Shown here: in pieces, positions 10,701 through 20,515 of the stretch
Layout: each line of letters starts with the position of its first letter
Numbering within the stretch: the stretch's first letter is position 1
The notes under the pieces: model-generated
The model's database searches: none
Told to the model about the DNA's origin: nothing
Seen by the model: only the letters and a program-made list of their open reading frames with translations
Source: Trichomonas tenax
Taxonomy: Eukaryota; Parabasalia; Trichomonadida; Trichomonadidae
Assembly: GCA_023091735.1 (NCBI GenBank)
Contig: JALKBU010000301.1
Location: 1-50,244, forward strand
DNA: 50,244 bases
Direction of reading: 5' to 3'
Made by a program: the position numbers and the translations under genes

Positions 10701-11689
10701 AATTTAATTCCATCAATTTCAAGCATTTCGAGTGTTCTGAAGCACCTGCATCTGCATAGAGCATCAACTATCATTTCAAATTGTTCTTGTGTGAGTTCGC
10801 ATCCTTGTAAAGAAAATCTTAAAACTGAAGACTCGAGTAATTCGAATTGTTGAATAATTTTTGTCCAAATTTGTGTAGTAAACTTGCATTTAGTGAATCC
10901 AACAGAGATCGTTCTGTTCAAAATTTTCTTGAAACGAAGTTGTTCTGGAATCAAGTCTGTATAATCTATTAATTTGATCGATCTGATGTTTTCTGTATTC
11001 TTGAGAAGCTTGTGGGCAACTCTACACACGAATATCGGCTCTACATTGTCAAATCCAATTTGGCGAATATGTTTGATGCATGAAAGTGGAATTGTTAATA
11101 CTTTTGGATCTTCAGGTAGCACACATTCGTGTGGGATCGTAACATTTGGAGAGAAAAACTCATCGATATTCTTGAAAAATATCAACATTTGATCATTGAG
11201 AGTTGATTTTGTATCGGCAATGAGGCAAAAATACCTCAAAACTGAGATATTTGGCAGCGGTACTTTCATGTCCTGAGTGAATGCAGGAATATTCATGTAT
11301 CCTTTCACTCGAATTGGATTTGGATCTTCAGTATTTTGGAATAAACGCGCTCTTGCAGTGAGAATCTCAGCAACAGCGATGTCAGCGTGATCTGCAACGA
11401 AAAAAGTATCAAAATCGACGCATCTTATTAATCTTCGAGTTTCATTGATTTTTTCGATTTGAAGGAACTCATATGTGCTGATAAACTGACTCACTTTGTA
11501 GTTTCCGAATAACTGAGGGCGCAGAAAATACATGCCAGCCATTGTAACGATAATTAAGCAATTTTTGGTATTTTTCTTTGAAGCAGGCATGCTACCCTTC
11601 TCAGCATACAAAATTGGGGTCAATGCGTGCTGAATTCCGTTGGGAACCTGCTTCATGTCGGAGTCTTTCACGAAGATATTCTCCAACAT
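7703..11689 (-). CDS. CARMIL-like leucine-rich-repeat protein, 1328 aa
   Basis: Domain order matches CARMIL (capping protein, Arp2/3, myosin-I linker) scaffolds. There is an N-terminal PH-like segment (about residues 20-115, NTKNCLIIVTMAGMYFLRP), then a leucine-rich-repeat solenoid (about 150-640, for example LSVLDISGQRITTEHFKSL), a helical linker, and a long disordered Pro-rich tail (about 770-1328) with many PPP runs that could bind SH3 or EVH1-type partners. CARMILs regulate actin capping at membranes. A clear capping-protein-interaction motif (LxHxTxxRPK) was not found; VLHRTTTVEE is at best a partial match. ATG at 11689 (MLENIFVKDSD) is preferred to the one at 11851, because the extra 54 residues are hydrophobic, low-complexity upstream sequence. 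Confidence 0.85.
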   Translation of the reverse strand: MLENIFVKDSDMKQVPNGIQHALTPILYAEKGSMPASKKNTKNCLIIVTMAGMYFLRPQLFGNYKVSQFISTYEFLQIEKINETRRLIRCVDFDTFFVADHADIAVAEILTARARLFQNTEDPNPIRVKGYMNIPAFTQDMKVPLPNISVLRYFCLIADTKSTLNDQMLIFFKNIDEFFSPNVTIPHECVLPEDPKVLTIPLSCIKHIRQIGFDNVEPIFVCRVAHKLLKNTENIRSIKLIDYTDLIPEQLRFKKILNRTISVGFTKCKFTTQIWTKIIQQFELLESSVLRFSLQGCELTQEQFEMIVDALCRCRCFRTLEMLEIDGIKFDGHWKPNIPNKSTAVLQKSRFLAVYSISNWEKPSSFSIPLFTDSSMLSEICLRGQDMSQQVDAFTLPPNIRTLDLTKCHFTFQSLRAFFTALAGCNRRINLSLAYLNVPFNHWDTLFDQLSTVPRSKCLYELDWSGNKIPDKYVKSLGEFFLQTNPIFYLSLDCIFPADKLNLLGDFLETSEIKKIWGVSIKGNSQINVGSKLDVLIKILESLPDLSVLDISGQRITTEHFKSLCEFVKSKKIRELSLDGSGFSTIEKLYDNYDYLMNISTLKCLGRPFEDLDRLKANIGDVKFKRFREKIRKLNIPASKRIRDMYYITRDATKGFNGDSMDEYQKIYPRGLLENERPDAYLILLEPPSESRPSLFSASSRESSLLLEEIQNLSLRPAREPPLNPAPSATFFIPSCLGRVASSPGVLHRTTTVEESKSAIKLQNVGETDELLRACELLSFTVDVEDPTDNFDDLENVKIKIDKSELKPQSMRVRGAMPAFQPPQAANMPKINVNYVEPKKPKFEPIEQSPIESSENNSLAVNKLSQPSHFEFDSILQKPQYKNDNGMNSSDILIPPPLNSAIPSQSNLMSSASSFELPPALVSNLPSKNSDFELPPALTIIGPGSNYSSKTQPMIPPMMNMSSSMSNDSFSAATPPPPMSNFMSSLNTSIPGTTTRPPTIPIPAFPTNPQTKKEDKNPEQVKTPIEIPQVNNLDVPKMDKKNDEPKIKEVEIEELPMYGAPQLKEIEQPPMSNIEIYAPSQNHRKVLKEWSVERLMIPIPPEPVSVEPKRVYENPEFPKYEPILPGEIVVPGVTINQAVAKPEPPQVFMLSSTPNIEPMKITPITVSPVSIPKIGVEKGDSKQDHEIKVEIKPPPPIGAPFAIPIVAKTSAPIFSNVSGNNGNSTAKPPQPPTVFVVPPATEGSGFVVPPLTPKLANIEKITAAQSPDVKVGPDFTNIKIAKVEPPQLDNIVINREQPPRPVISTPAYVARRKQIPPPVVVLGPPDSW

Positions 11690-12779
11690 TTCTAAAATTA
11701 ATCTGACAATAGTCAAAAAAATATATTTTCTTGACACATTGGCAAAAATTTTATCAAATTGATAAGAATTTACATGATAATTTGACAAAATGGTTTTACA
11801 TTTCATGAAAATAAATGAAGAAAACGCCAATAGAAGTGTTTTAACTCTCAAATTTGGTTTTTAGCGACCAAAATTTGCAAAATTAGCATTACGTAAATGT
11901 TATAATAAACCATATTTTAAACAGTGAATAAGGTTAAAAGTCACGTTTTTTCACAATTTATTTGACACCGTTTGCATTATTGAAATAGTATATATGATGA
12001 TAATTATTTTTCATCGTTTTTATTTTTGAATACTTTATTTATATTAATCAATAATTTCAGTATATTCATTGGGAGGCTATGAGTATAAGTTGGTGCATCA
12101 CATTAAAAACATGTAATATGTGCGTGCGTCTATGTATATTGTCATCTCCACAATGATTTCGTGTATTTATAAATTAAGATACTGAACAATTATTCAATTA
12201 GGAGCTTGTATTATTTGTAATATGTTACAATGTTGTTGGCATGGGATATATTTATAATAAATATTGCTATTTACTCAATAATAAGCTGATATCAAATTGT
12301 TAATGAAAAATATGAAATGATATTATATATATTTAACACTACAACTATGTAGGGCATCACATAAGAGTTATATCTGCCCATACATGTTTGATCTGGTTCT
12401 GACCCCCAGAGTTGATACACTTCTATAAATGACAATTACAAATTGTCGCTCTCAGGACATTTAAATATTACCACAGTTATATGCACATAAACTATATGTC
12501 AACAAACATATCAATTTGTAAATTTAAAACATATATCAAATTAAGAAATATAAAATATTCAAAAAGGAATATTATATCATTTATCATTATATTCAAATCT
12601 TTACAGAAATTATATATTTAGCTCACCATAGGATATATAGAAGATGTCACGAGATCAAGTTTAATTTGTTGAGTATATCATGGATGCGCTTGAAAAAACA
12701 TATTTTTATGTTGAATGGAATTAATATTTTTATAAATTGAGGAGATATAAGCACAATATAAACTGTATTAAATGTAAAT
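11690..12779. other. Intergenic, about 1.1 kb; no gene seen
   Basis: AT-rich spacer between the CARMIL-like gene and the 3' end of the Rab gene. Near the CARMIL start it has TTTACATGATAATTTGACA (about 11769-11787), a relative of the recurring TTTACATGTCA motif. Nothing else recognisable. Confidence 0.5.
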
Positions 12780-13385
12780 TTAACATGAACAACCTTGGTT
12801 TTCAGGCTGAACCTGGTCGAAACGAATAGAAGCACGAAGTGATTTCTTTTCGCCGGAATCACCGCTCTGGCTTTGTGATAATATCTGATTTACAATTAAA
12901 TCGCAAATGGAGTTGAAAAGAGCTTCGATATTTTCAGCAGTCTTAGCACTGGTCTCGAAATAAGGTGCATTGACAGTCTGGGCGATTCTTTGTGCATCAG
13001 CCGGTGAAATTTTACGCTTGTCAACTAAGTCGACTTTATTTCCTGCGACGACGATATGTATATTATCACCTCTTGCCTTCTTGAGCTCATCTATCCATTT
13101 TTCTGCGCGGGCGAATGACTCTTGATCTGTAAGGTCAAAAACGACAATGCCTGCTTCGGCATCTCTGTAAAATAATGGAGAAAGGGCGTTATAGCGCTCT
13201 TGGCCTGCAGTATCCCAAATTTCTAACGAGAGCTGGTGATCGCGATGAGTAATCTGCTTTTGAGCCAAGCCAGGCTGTGTGGTTGAAATCGTGTGCTGTG
13301 TGAACTTGCCTAAAACATATTTGTTGACAATCGAGGTTTTTCCTGTGTGTTGTGCACCAACAAGAACAATCTTAACTTTCTTCAT
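12780..13385 (-). CDS. Rab-family small GTPase, 201 aa
   Basis: All nucleotide-binding motifs are present: P-loop GAQHTGKT (residues 10-17), WDTAGQE in switch II, NKVD for guanine recognition and ETSAK. The chain ends in CSC, a dual-cysteine geranylgeranylation signal, so it should cycle on and off membranes in vesicle traffic. Switch I (HTISTTQPGLAQKQI) is closest in feel to the Rab5/21/22 group, but the exact subclass is uncertain because trichomonads have very large Rab families. TGTCAATT lies 6 bases upstream of the ATG (13391-13398). It is divergent from the AGC kinase gene. Confidence 0.96.
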   Translation of the reverse strand: MKKVKIVLVGAQHTGKTSIVNKYVLGKFTQHTISTTQPGLAQKQITHRDHQLSLEIWDTAGQERYNALSPLFYRDAEAGIVVFDLTDQESFARAEKWIDELKKARGDNIHIVVAGNKVDLVDKRKISPADAQRIAQTVNAPYFETSAKTAENIEALFNSICDLIVNQILSQSQSGDSGEKKSLRASIRFDQVQPENQGCSC

Positions 13386-13390
13386 TTGAA

Positions 13391-13398
13391 AATTGACA
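13391..13398 (-). promoter_or_regulatory. Initiator-like element TGTCAATT of the Rab gene
   Basis: Six bases upstream of the ATG. The same or near-identical octamer stands before the MEMO1, zinc-knuckle, AGC-kinase and Sfi1-like genes. Trichomonad initiators are described as TCA-pyrimidine-(T/A); the A after TCA departs from the strict form. Confidence 0.55.
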
Positions 13399-13713
13399 AA
13401 ACCGATTTTATGTATTTTCGATTTTTGATTTTATTATGGATTTAATCCTATTACTTAAATCAGCAAATATCTGTCGTATAATTTTTCCATATTTCGTAAT
13501 TGTCAAATGGATAAATAAAATGCCTTTTTATTCGTTATTTAAATACAGCATAATATGTACATCTTATTTCTCAATATAATGTGGTAAAAATCTTGGTTCA
13601 AAAAATTTTCTTTGATAATTTTTCAAGAAAATTCATGATATTTGGATTCTATAGTGATATCAAAGTCAATTTCTGCAATAAAAAATCGAATTTTATTAAA
13701 CCAATTGGTTAGT

Positions 13714-13721
13714 TGTCACTT
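13714..13721 (+). promoter_or_regulatory. Initiator-like element TGTCACTT of the AGC kinase gene
   Basis: Fits the trichomonad TCA-Y-W initiator and lies 27 bases before the ATG at 13749. That placement supports 13749 as the original start rather than the internal ATG at 13936. Confidence 0.6.
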
Positions 13722-13748
13722 TTCTATTCGAAGTTGTTTTTTTGAGCG

Positions 13749-13935
13749 ATGGATCCTCGAGAACCTCCTGATTCCAAGGAATCACCATCAATATCGGGTT
13801 GGCTCGAGAGGAAGTTCATTCTTGGCTTTTGGAGCAAAAGATACTGCAAATTGGAGGAGAATAGATTGTTCAGATTAATTTCTAACAAACAGAGAGATAT
13901 GGAAAGACGAGGAATGCACGAAAATAGACTCAGAA
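13749..13935 (+). pseudogene. Out-of-frame N-terminal half of a PH domain (belongs to the AGC kinase)
   Basis: The frame from ATG 13749 reads MDPREPPDSKESPSISGWLE and then FWSKRYCKLEENRLF, the typical first strands of a PH domain. It drifts into non-homologous sequence and stops at 13973. The rest of the PH domain (TTIEILDEDKEFRFIV...ELMKWILALRSL) lies in the +1 frame, continuous with the kinase. Removing one base near 13872-13890 would join the two. This is a disabling indel, a sequence error, or, less likely, programmed frameshifting. Confidence 0.7.
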
Positions 13936-15147
13936 ATGGACATCAATCAGACAACGACCATCGAAATACTTGATGAAGACAAAGAATTTAGATTTATCGT
14001 TGAAACAGCCGATATTGATACATACCACTTGAAAGCTTCGTCCAAGGATGAACTTATGAAGTGGATTTTGGCACTTCGCAGTTTGACTTTCTCGAATAAT
14101 GATTTAAATATGGAAAGTTTTCGAATCATTTCTGTGATAGGCAGAGGATTTTATGGCAAGGTTATGTTAGTATCGAAGATTTCAAACAACGAAATATTCG
14201 CAATCAAATCAATTCATAAATCGCGATTAATTCAGTCTGACAAGGTCCATACTGTCATTGCTGAGCGCAATATACTTTCTAAAGCAACACATCCATTCAT
14301 CGTCTCACTGAAATTCGCATTTCAGACCCCATCGAAGTTTTATTTAGGATTAGAGTACGCACCAGGAGGAGAGCTGTTCTTCCACATGCAGAAACGTGGG
14401 CAATTCCCTATGGATGACTTGCGTATTTATCTGGCAGAGATTGCTTTGGCGTTGAATCATTTGCATTCTATCGGAGTTGTTTATCGCGATCTCAAGCCCG
14501 AAAACATATTGCTTAGCGCACAAGGACATATTAAACTCACTGATTTCGGTCTAGCGAAAGATTTATATAATGAAGAATTAACTTCAACATTCTGCGGAAC
14601 ATCCGAATACCTCGCACCAGAAATAATCCGCCACGAGAAGTACGGAATCGAGGTGGATTGGTGGTCCCTCGGTGTTCTCACATACGAACTTTTATTCAAC
14701 AAGACACCATTCTGTCATCCTAACAAATCTCGACTCTTCCAAAACATTCTCGAGAAGGATGTGCCATATCCAACGGGTGTTCAACCTTCAATAATCGAGT
14801 TAATCAACGGACTCCTTCAGAAGGATAAGCGCAAGAGATTGACATTCAAACAACTCCAAACTCTTGAATTCTTCGAAGGCCTCAACTTTGCAGACGTTCT
14901 ATCTCTTAAAGTGCAGCCTTCTTTCGTCCCTAGGTGTGATAACCACGGAGTTCCTTCAAACTTTGATGCGGAATTTACCACCGAACAACCAGCCGACTCC
15001 TTTGTCATGCCTGTCTATGGTTCTGCTGAAAAATATCCAGGATTCTCTTATGTAGAACCAGATGCCCTCCAGAATTCAATGCCCAAGGATATACCTGATA
15101 TGGACATCAAAGGATCAGACATGCACGACCATGAATTACCAGAATAA
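13936..15147 (+). CDS. AGC-family protein kinase, Akt/PKB-like, 403 aa as open here
   Basis: A Ser/Thr kinase. The Gly-rich loop GRGFYGKV is at residues 69-76, the ATP lysine is K91 (FAIKS), the catalytic loop is YRDLKPEN with D185, DFG starts at 203, and the activation segment STFCGTSEYLAPEI carries the PDK1-type threonine. The C-terminal tail has a hydrophobic motif YPGFSY (367-372), as in Akt. Residues 1-60 are the second half of a PH domain ending in the C-terminal helix MKWILALRSL, so the full-length protein was PH + kinase + AGC tail, like PKB. Without the first PH half, phosphoinositide binding would probably be lost while the kinase itself looks intact. Confidence 0.93.
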   Translation: MDINQTTTIEILDEDKEFRFIVETADIDTYHLKASSKDELMKWILALRSLTFSNNDLNMESFRIISVIGRGFYGKVMLVSKISNNEIFAIKSIHKSRLIQSDKVHTVIAERNILSKATHPFIVSLKFAFQTPSKFYLGLEYAPGGELFFHMQKRGQFPMDDLRIYLAEIALALNHLHSIGVVYRDLKPENILLSAQGHIKLTDFGLAKDLYNEELTSTFCGTSEYLAPEIIRHEKYGIEVDWWSLGVLTYELLFNKTPFCHPNKSRLFQNILEKDVPYPTGVQPSIIELINGLLQKDKRKRLTFKQLQTLEFFEGLNFADVLSLKVQPSFVPRCDNHGVPSNFDAEFTTEQPADSFVMPVYGSAEKYPGFSYVEPDALQNSMPKDIPDMDIKGSDMHDHELPE

Positions 15148-15382
15148 TTTATGTTTTTTTTTACTCTCTTTGTTCATTCTTATTATGTTAAATTTTTCCT
15201 ATATATTGATATGCTTAAGTTGATTTTTTGAAATGAATGTCTTCCTGAAAGTTTTTTTTTTATGCTGATTAAAAATAAAGTAAAAAAGAGAGAGTTAAAT
15301 AAAATAAGCCGATCTCGTTTATTTCAGTCTCATAAAATCATTTTCAGGATAGCTTTTTTTGAAAACTTAACGTAATAATGGT

Positions 15383-16003
15383 TTAGAAAAATGAAAAATC
15401 ATTCCAAAGATCGAATTGATTGTAGTCAGAATCGATTGAGTCGAATGTCTGAGCCTGGAAAGCCTGTGACTCGAAGGGATTCTCGAGAGGCCGCGTTTCG
15501 GCAACTCTGATCTCCTTCACGACGGGCATTACAACAGGTATCGTGTATTCAACTCTCTGTGGAGGTGGTGGAGAAATCGGTGACTTCTGATGCTTGGCGC
15601 GATGGCGAGCAATCATCATCCAACGATTTCTTATACTATTATCGGAACGATTCTTGAAGAACTTCGAAATCTTGTTCCATTTTGGACCATACTCTGCATA
15701 CTTCTGGTCGAGAAGCATATCTTCCTCGGGAGACCAAGGGTCTGTCCGAAGTGCAGGGTTTATATAATTGTTCCAACGTTCACGGCATTGACGAGGATTC
15801 CTGGTCATCATCATTTGGCTGATGCGGATCCAGTCTTTCGCTCCATATCTCATAACTAATTGTTGAAGCTTCAGATCTTCCTCTTCCGTGAACTTGACTT
15901 TGATTACATTGTTCTTCTTCTTGGTTACCCCGTCGGCAGCCAACAGGGAACCAGCACCGATGGCTGCGGCAAATCCCGATTCGGAAAGGCCGTCAAACAT
16001 CAT
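15383..16003 (-). CDS. R2R3 Myb transcription factor, 206 aa
   Basis: Two Myb repeats fill the middle: R2 (about residues 34-82, FTEEEDLKLQQLV...KDWIRIS...RQCRERWNNY) and R3 (about 88-135, PWSPEEDMLLDQKY...PKWNKISKFF...IRNRWMMI). The first tryptophan of R2 is phenylalanine, a common substitution. A basic tail (ARHRAKHQK) follows, then a Pro-rich stretch and an acidic/aromatic end that could activate. Length and plan match the small trichomonad Myb factors that bind promoters. The gene is convergent with the AGC kinase gene and 235 bases from it. Confidence 0.95.
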   Translation of the reverse strand: MMFDGLSESGFAAAIGAGSLLAADGVTKKKNNVIKVKFTEEEDLKLQQLVMRYGAKDWIRISQMMMTRNPRQCRERWNNYINPALRTDPWSPEEDMLLDQKYAEYGPKWNKISKFFKNRSDNSIRNRWMMIARHRAKHQKSPISPPPPQRVEYTIPVVMPVVKEIRVAETRPLENPFESQAFQAQTFDSIDSDYNQFDLWNDFSFF

Positions 16004-17600
16004 GCGATTGAAGCTACGTCAAAACCCCCGTTCGTTATACAAATTTTTGAAAGCGGATTTAAAATTAATACAAAAAAGCGGTTTTAAATTTAATATTTAT
16101 AATCTGTCATATTTCTCATCTTATATCAATCTGTATTTCTTTGTCACGTTTTTCCTTTTATAATTTTTGGATAAAAGCATTTTGTAAACATCAAATGTGT
16201 TATAATATAAGGAGAAATTGAATACATAACGATTATAAATATATCAAAAAGTTGGAAATACGTTGAATTTATATAGCATCTACTTTAAGGAGAAATCAAC
16301 AATATCAAATTATATCTTTTGATAAAGAGCACCCCCTAAATGATTATCCAACGAAAATGAAAAATGATGGGGGTTTTGTAAATTAATTAATTTTTTTTGA
16401 ACCCTTTCAAAATTGAATTAATACTTGTCAAAATTCCCATAAAAATATCTCGAAATTTTACATATCAACTTCCAACTTTTATTTGATATTTTGTGATCTC
16501 ATCATTAGTGCAGCTGTTATAACTTTTATTCATTTTTTGCAAGAATGTACAGATGATTATTCGATATTACTCGCTGCACAGTCTGTTCTTGCGACAACAA
16601 AATAAAATGACAATGAGAAAACCCTGCCCTAAAAACTTTCAAATTTTGTATTGACTCGGCTTCTTTATTTTACGATTTCACTATTAAAAATCAACTAAAT
16701 ATTCCTTTGCTTATCAAATCACAGCTTAAAAATATTGGAAGATCGTGATTTTTTATTTGCTCATTTTGGAATTTTATTATCCAAAAGCTCAAAGCTTCAT
16801 AAACTTTTTCTATTATCTCTGCATCAGTAAATCATCAATGTATTAACTTGAAATACTTTAATTGTTACAAATTTGACTAATATGATATAGGATAATAATG
16901 TAAAACCACAATAAATAAATTCAATTTAAGAAAGATATTTAAATTCAATGATGCATTAAAGTCTTTGTTGAATGTAGCTCGAGATTCTTGATGTTGCCAT
17001 TCTAAAATGACAAATAAAGTTATTATTGACACGTAAAAAATCATTTTGTCATGTAACGATTTTAAAACAATGGATTATTTTCAAAATAAATCAAGGGACA
17101 TTTTTAGGCCAAATTTTCAAAATTGCGCATGAAATCAAGGGGCATTTGGCACCGGCCCTAGGGGATTTTTTCTGAGGAATTTTGAGAGGTTAACCGCCAC
17201 CCTAAGGGGTGGAGTATTTTTTAGGGCCTTTTAATGCTGTCAACAATATTCCACTTTGATTTTAAATGCATTTGGGCTCCTTCTGAGCTCAAAAAAAAAC
17301 CAATATTCAAAAACGAGCTCATTAAATATAATAATCCTTTATTACTGAGTCAGTCCCTAACTAAAGACACCCCGGCGCCCCCCAAACCGACATCCTTACA
17401 ATGCAGAATCGGAATTCAAAATTTATTGTGAAAAGGTTCTATTACAGTGTAAAATTCTTAATTCAGGGGGAGACCCTTAAAATTTAGTTTTTGCTTTGAA
17501 TATTATCCAGACCTCCAAGAAATTGGAATAAAGCGATCTACTTTACTCCACATTTCATAGAAGATCGTCACACGCATTTTCTTGCCATTCTTCGTTCGTC
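16004..17600. other. Intergenic, 1.6 kb, with GC-rich palindromes but no gene
   Basis: Mostly AT-rich. It contains CAAAACCCCC (16020-16029) and its inverted copy GGGGGTTTTG (16369-16378). TGACACGTAAA (17027-17037) and a nearby TCATGTAA belong to the recurring upstream motif. Between 17130 and 17470 is an odd GC-rich patch with GGCCCTAGGGG and the hairpin CCACCC-TAAG-GGGTGG, each followed by T-runs. No credible coding. Confidence 0.5.
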
Positions 17601-20515
17601 ATGATTAACAGTTATCAAAACAATCAGCGCTTTTATTTTATATATTTGGAGTCTCTTGATCACAGTTATGTATACAGACACCCTTCATTTCCAAAATAAC
17701 ACCTATGGTCCATTAGCATTCATATTTTATTTCTTCAAGCAAATTCTCTTCATTTCTGAAACGACATCTGGTTCTCTTTTCTCATCTTCGCCATTGATAA
17801 TAAGTTGCGTCATACTTTTAATCTATTTAGTTTACTATATCATATTGTTGAAATATTTAAATCGAAAATTTATGTCAAAAGGCGATAGATTATACTTAGC
17901 CATTCTATCTGACCTGTTTCTAATCGTCATTTTCGTATATACACTAACAAATTCCGTTCTTATAATCATTCATTCGTTTAGTTGCACCGATCATTATCAT
18001 CAGTACCTTCTGAGATTCGCCATTATCACTTTTATGTTCTGCCTACCGGGAATTCTCATTGGAATCGGTCACGGCACATTTATTTGTCGAAACGATAAAT
18101 ATGCATTGATAAACCCGAAGAAAAACTACTTAAATAGAATCACTCCATTGATATTCCTATCAACAATCAAGTTAGTTCATCAAACTAACGTTGATTGAAC
18201 AAGTATTGACGCATATTTGATTCCTTCAGCGATGATTTTTGTTTCATTTTATTCTATCTTCATCACAGTGTTCAGGCACTCATCTTCTTACTTCCTTTGT
18301 CGCGCAATGCACACATCAATCGCTCTCAATTTTCTTTTTAATAGCATCATTATTCTTGTTTTGCCGTTAGTTCCTAAGGCTCCTTTAGTCTACTGCCAGT
18401 ATATTTCGCTCGCGTTGTGCATTCTGGCGATTGTTTCATCAATCGAATCCAATATTTCTTAAATTGCAGATCTGATGCAATAAAGGATCAAAATATAACG
18501 GAAATAATCAAGAAACACTCACCATCAAGGATTTTACTCTATATTGCAATGAATGATAAAGGCTTTTTGATCACAGAAGAATTCATTTTAATTGTTTTCA
18601 AGGAATTCCCCGATGCCAGTGATTTGCATCTTTATTTGTTTACTTATGCAATTCAAAACGGAATGGATTTGTAATACAATCCATCGCTTATTCACTCTCT
18701 TATCACGAAAGCACATAACAACGTATTGATATAAATGGAGCTTTTGCTGATTCTCGATTATGTTCTCGCAATTACTGATGCTGAAGAAGCAAGTGGCGAA
18801 TTGGCTTTATAAGCTGATTAATGACCAACAGTTCTCATCCAGCAGAAAGATTAAGACAAATGATATCAGTTATATTTCTTTCTTCCATGCCTTTGTTTTG
18901 ACTCATTTCTTAATTCTCGCGCTTTTCTGCGCAGCAGCATATTTATGGATGCATATGATGATCTACTTTGTAAACACAATGATGTCAAAATACCAATATG
19001 CGATGGCTGCCAATTTCTTCCCAATGATCAAAGTCACATCTCTTTACACAATCGGAACAATCAACAAGCACAAAGTCGACACGAATAAGTTCGTTGAATG
19101 GCTCAATTATTGCGCACTTCTCGCAAGCACAATTGTTGGAACTTCATACGAAACATCAACTAAAATTAATTTGAAAGGACGACTTCCTCCAAACTTTATG
19201 TTAGTTACAAAATACTCAGATATATTGAAGCTATCAGATGAAGTTGAAGCTGTCCACTTCTTGACAATTTTGTCTTCAATCAATGACTTAGTTCGCGATC
19301 TTATAGACAACATCAAAGTTTCAGACTACAACATGCATGCAATTGCACGCACTTCATGTCTACAACAATGATACATATAGATTCATCACGATGAACAAAC
19401 AATCATGGGATTGGAATGAAGGAGTAACAAACTTCACATATGGAGTTTCTAACTTCGTCTTATTTGCTCTTGTTGTTATCATTATTATAATGATTGTTTA
19501 CTTCACTGAGTTTGGCAAAGCTGTGACATTCTTCTTCAGAATGATCAATGATATTCCTGATCAAGTTCCGTTCGATGATGGAACAAAAATGGAGCTATTT
19601 AAGCCACCGCTCCTGAGCCAAGTTTTAGAAACTACTCCAATAGGAATTGTAACAACAAACAAAGATGGTGTTGTTATTTCAGCAAATGAATCAGCAATCA
19701 AGAAGTTACCAGGAATTGTACAGCTTGGCCATAAACTCGATACTTCTTCATTAAGCTGCTTCACACATCCAGATGGCGAAACTCGCAATTACGAAGTCAC
19801 AACAGGTCCAAGCAAAGCCTATGCTCTTGAAACGATTAACTCAAGATTCACTGGTGACTACACAACAATCATCAAAGACATTACGCTGATCAATAATCTT
19901 GAAAGCACTGTCAACTCCGTTTCGAGAGATCTTGAGAAGCTTAGAGATGAAGTATATCCAACGCCAGTTTCCAATATGAGAGATTCCTGCGTTTATCTCG
20001 AAAACATGATCGTTGTTGTTGATATTGCTTTTTTAGAGATAGTTACTGTTCAAGAAGTCGAAGAATTAGCTAACTACGCTAAAGAATACGCTGAACAAAC
20101 AACAACATTCTTCACAAGCAATACATTCACATGGTCTTTCTCCTTCATGTTCACTGCTTATGAATCCATTGTACGTGAAAGTCAAAACTTCCAGGATGCT
20201 GTCGAATTCACTAAACAGATCTTCAAGAAGCGCTCTGATGTCAGAGTTGGCATCGCAACTGCTGATGGCAAATTCTGCATCATCAATAAGTCACAGTGCC
20301 CAGGCGTTCTTATTTATTCCACAGCTATGACAACAGCAAACTGCCTCACGAGGTTCTCTAAGCCTGGAGGCGTGACAATTGAGTGGCAGGCGCTTATGAT
20401 GATCTCTGATATCGATGCTAACCCAGACAGCGTCAGGAGAGAGAACTTATCTGGAAAAGATGTCGACTTCTGTATATTCGACAGTGTTGCATCATTCACT
20501 CAAAAGACTCTTTAA
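17601..20515 (+). pseudogene. Decayed multi-pass membrane protein of the trichomonad cyclase family (TM + PAS + cyclase-like)
   Basis: Homologous sequence continues across several frames. It begins MINSYQNNQRFYFIY at 17601 (stop 17697), shifts to a second frame (about 17680-18460) with an in-frame TGA at 18196, shifts again near 18450 and meets stops at 18672 and soon after. It resumes from 18760 and shifts once more near 19350. The last piece, 19337-20515, is open for 392 residues. It has one membrane helix, a PAS-like segment (TTPIGIVTTNKDGVVISANESAIKKL) and a degenerate nucleotide-cyclase fold (VVVDIAFLEIVTVQ...RVGIATADGKFCI). The upstream pieces encode hydrophobic membrane segments. At about 950 codons it also seems internally deleted. 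The family assignment rests on domain order and is an inference. Confidence 0.75.

Larger units (their letters stand above)
13386..13748. other. Shared divergent upstream region of the Rab and AGC-kinase genes
   Basis: 363 bases, AT-rich, with an initiator-like element at each end: AATTGACA (13391-13398, minus) for the Rab gene and TGTCACTT (13714-13721, plus) for the kinase gene. Confidence 0.6.
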
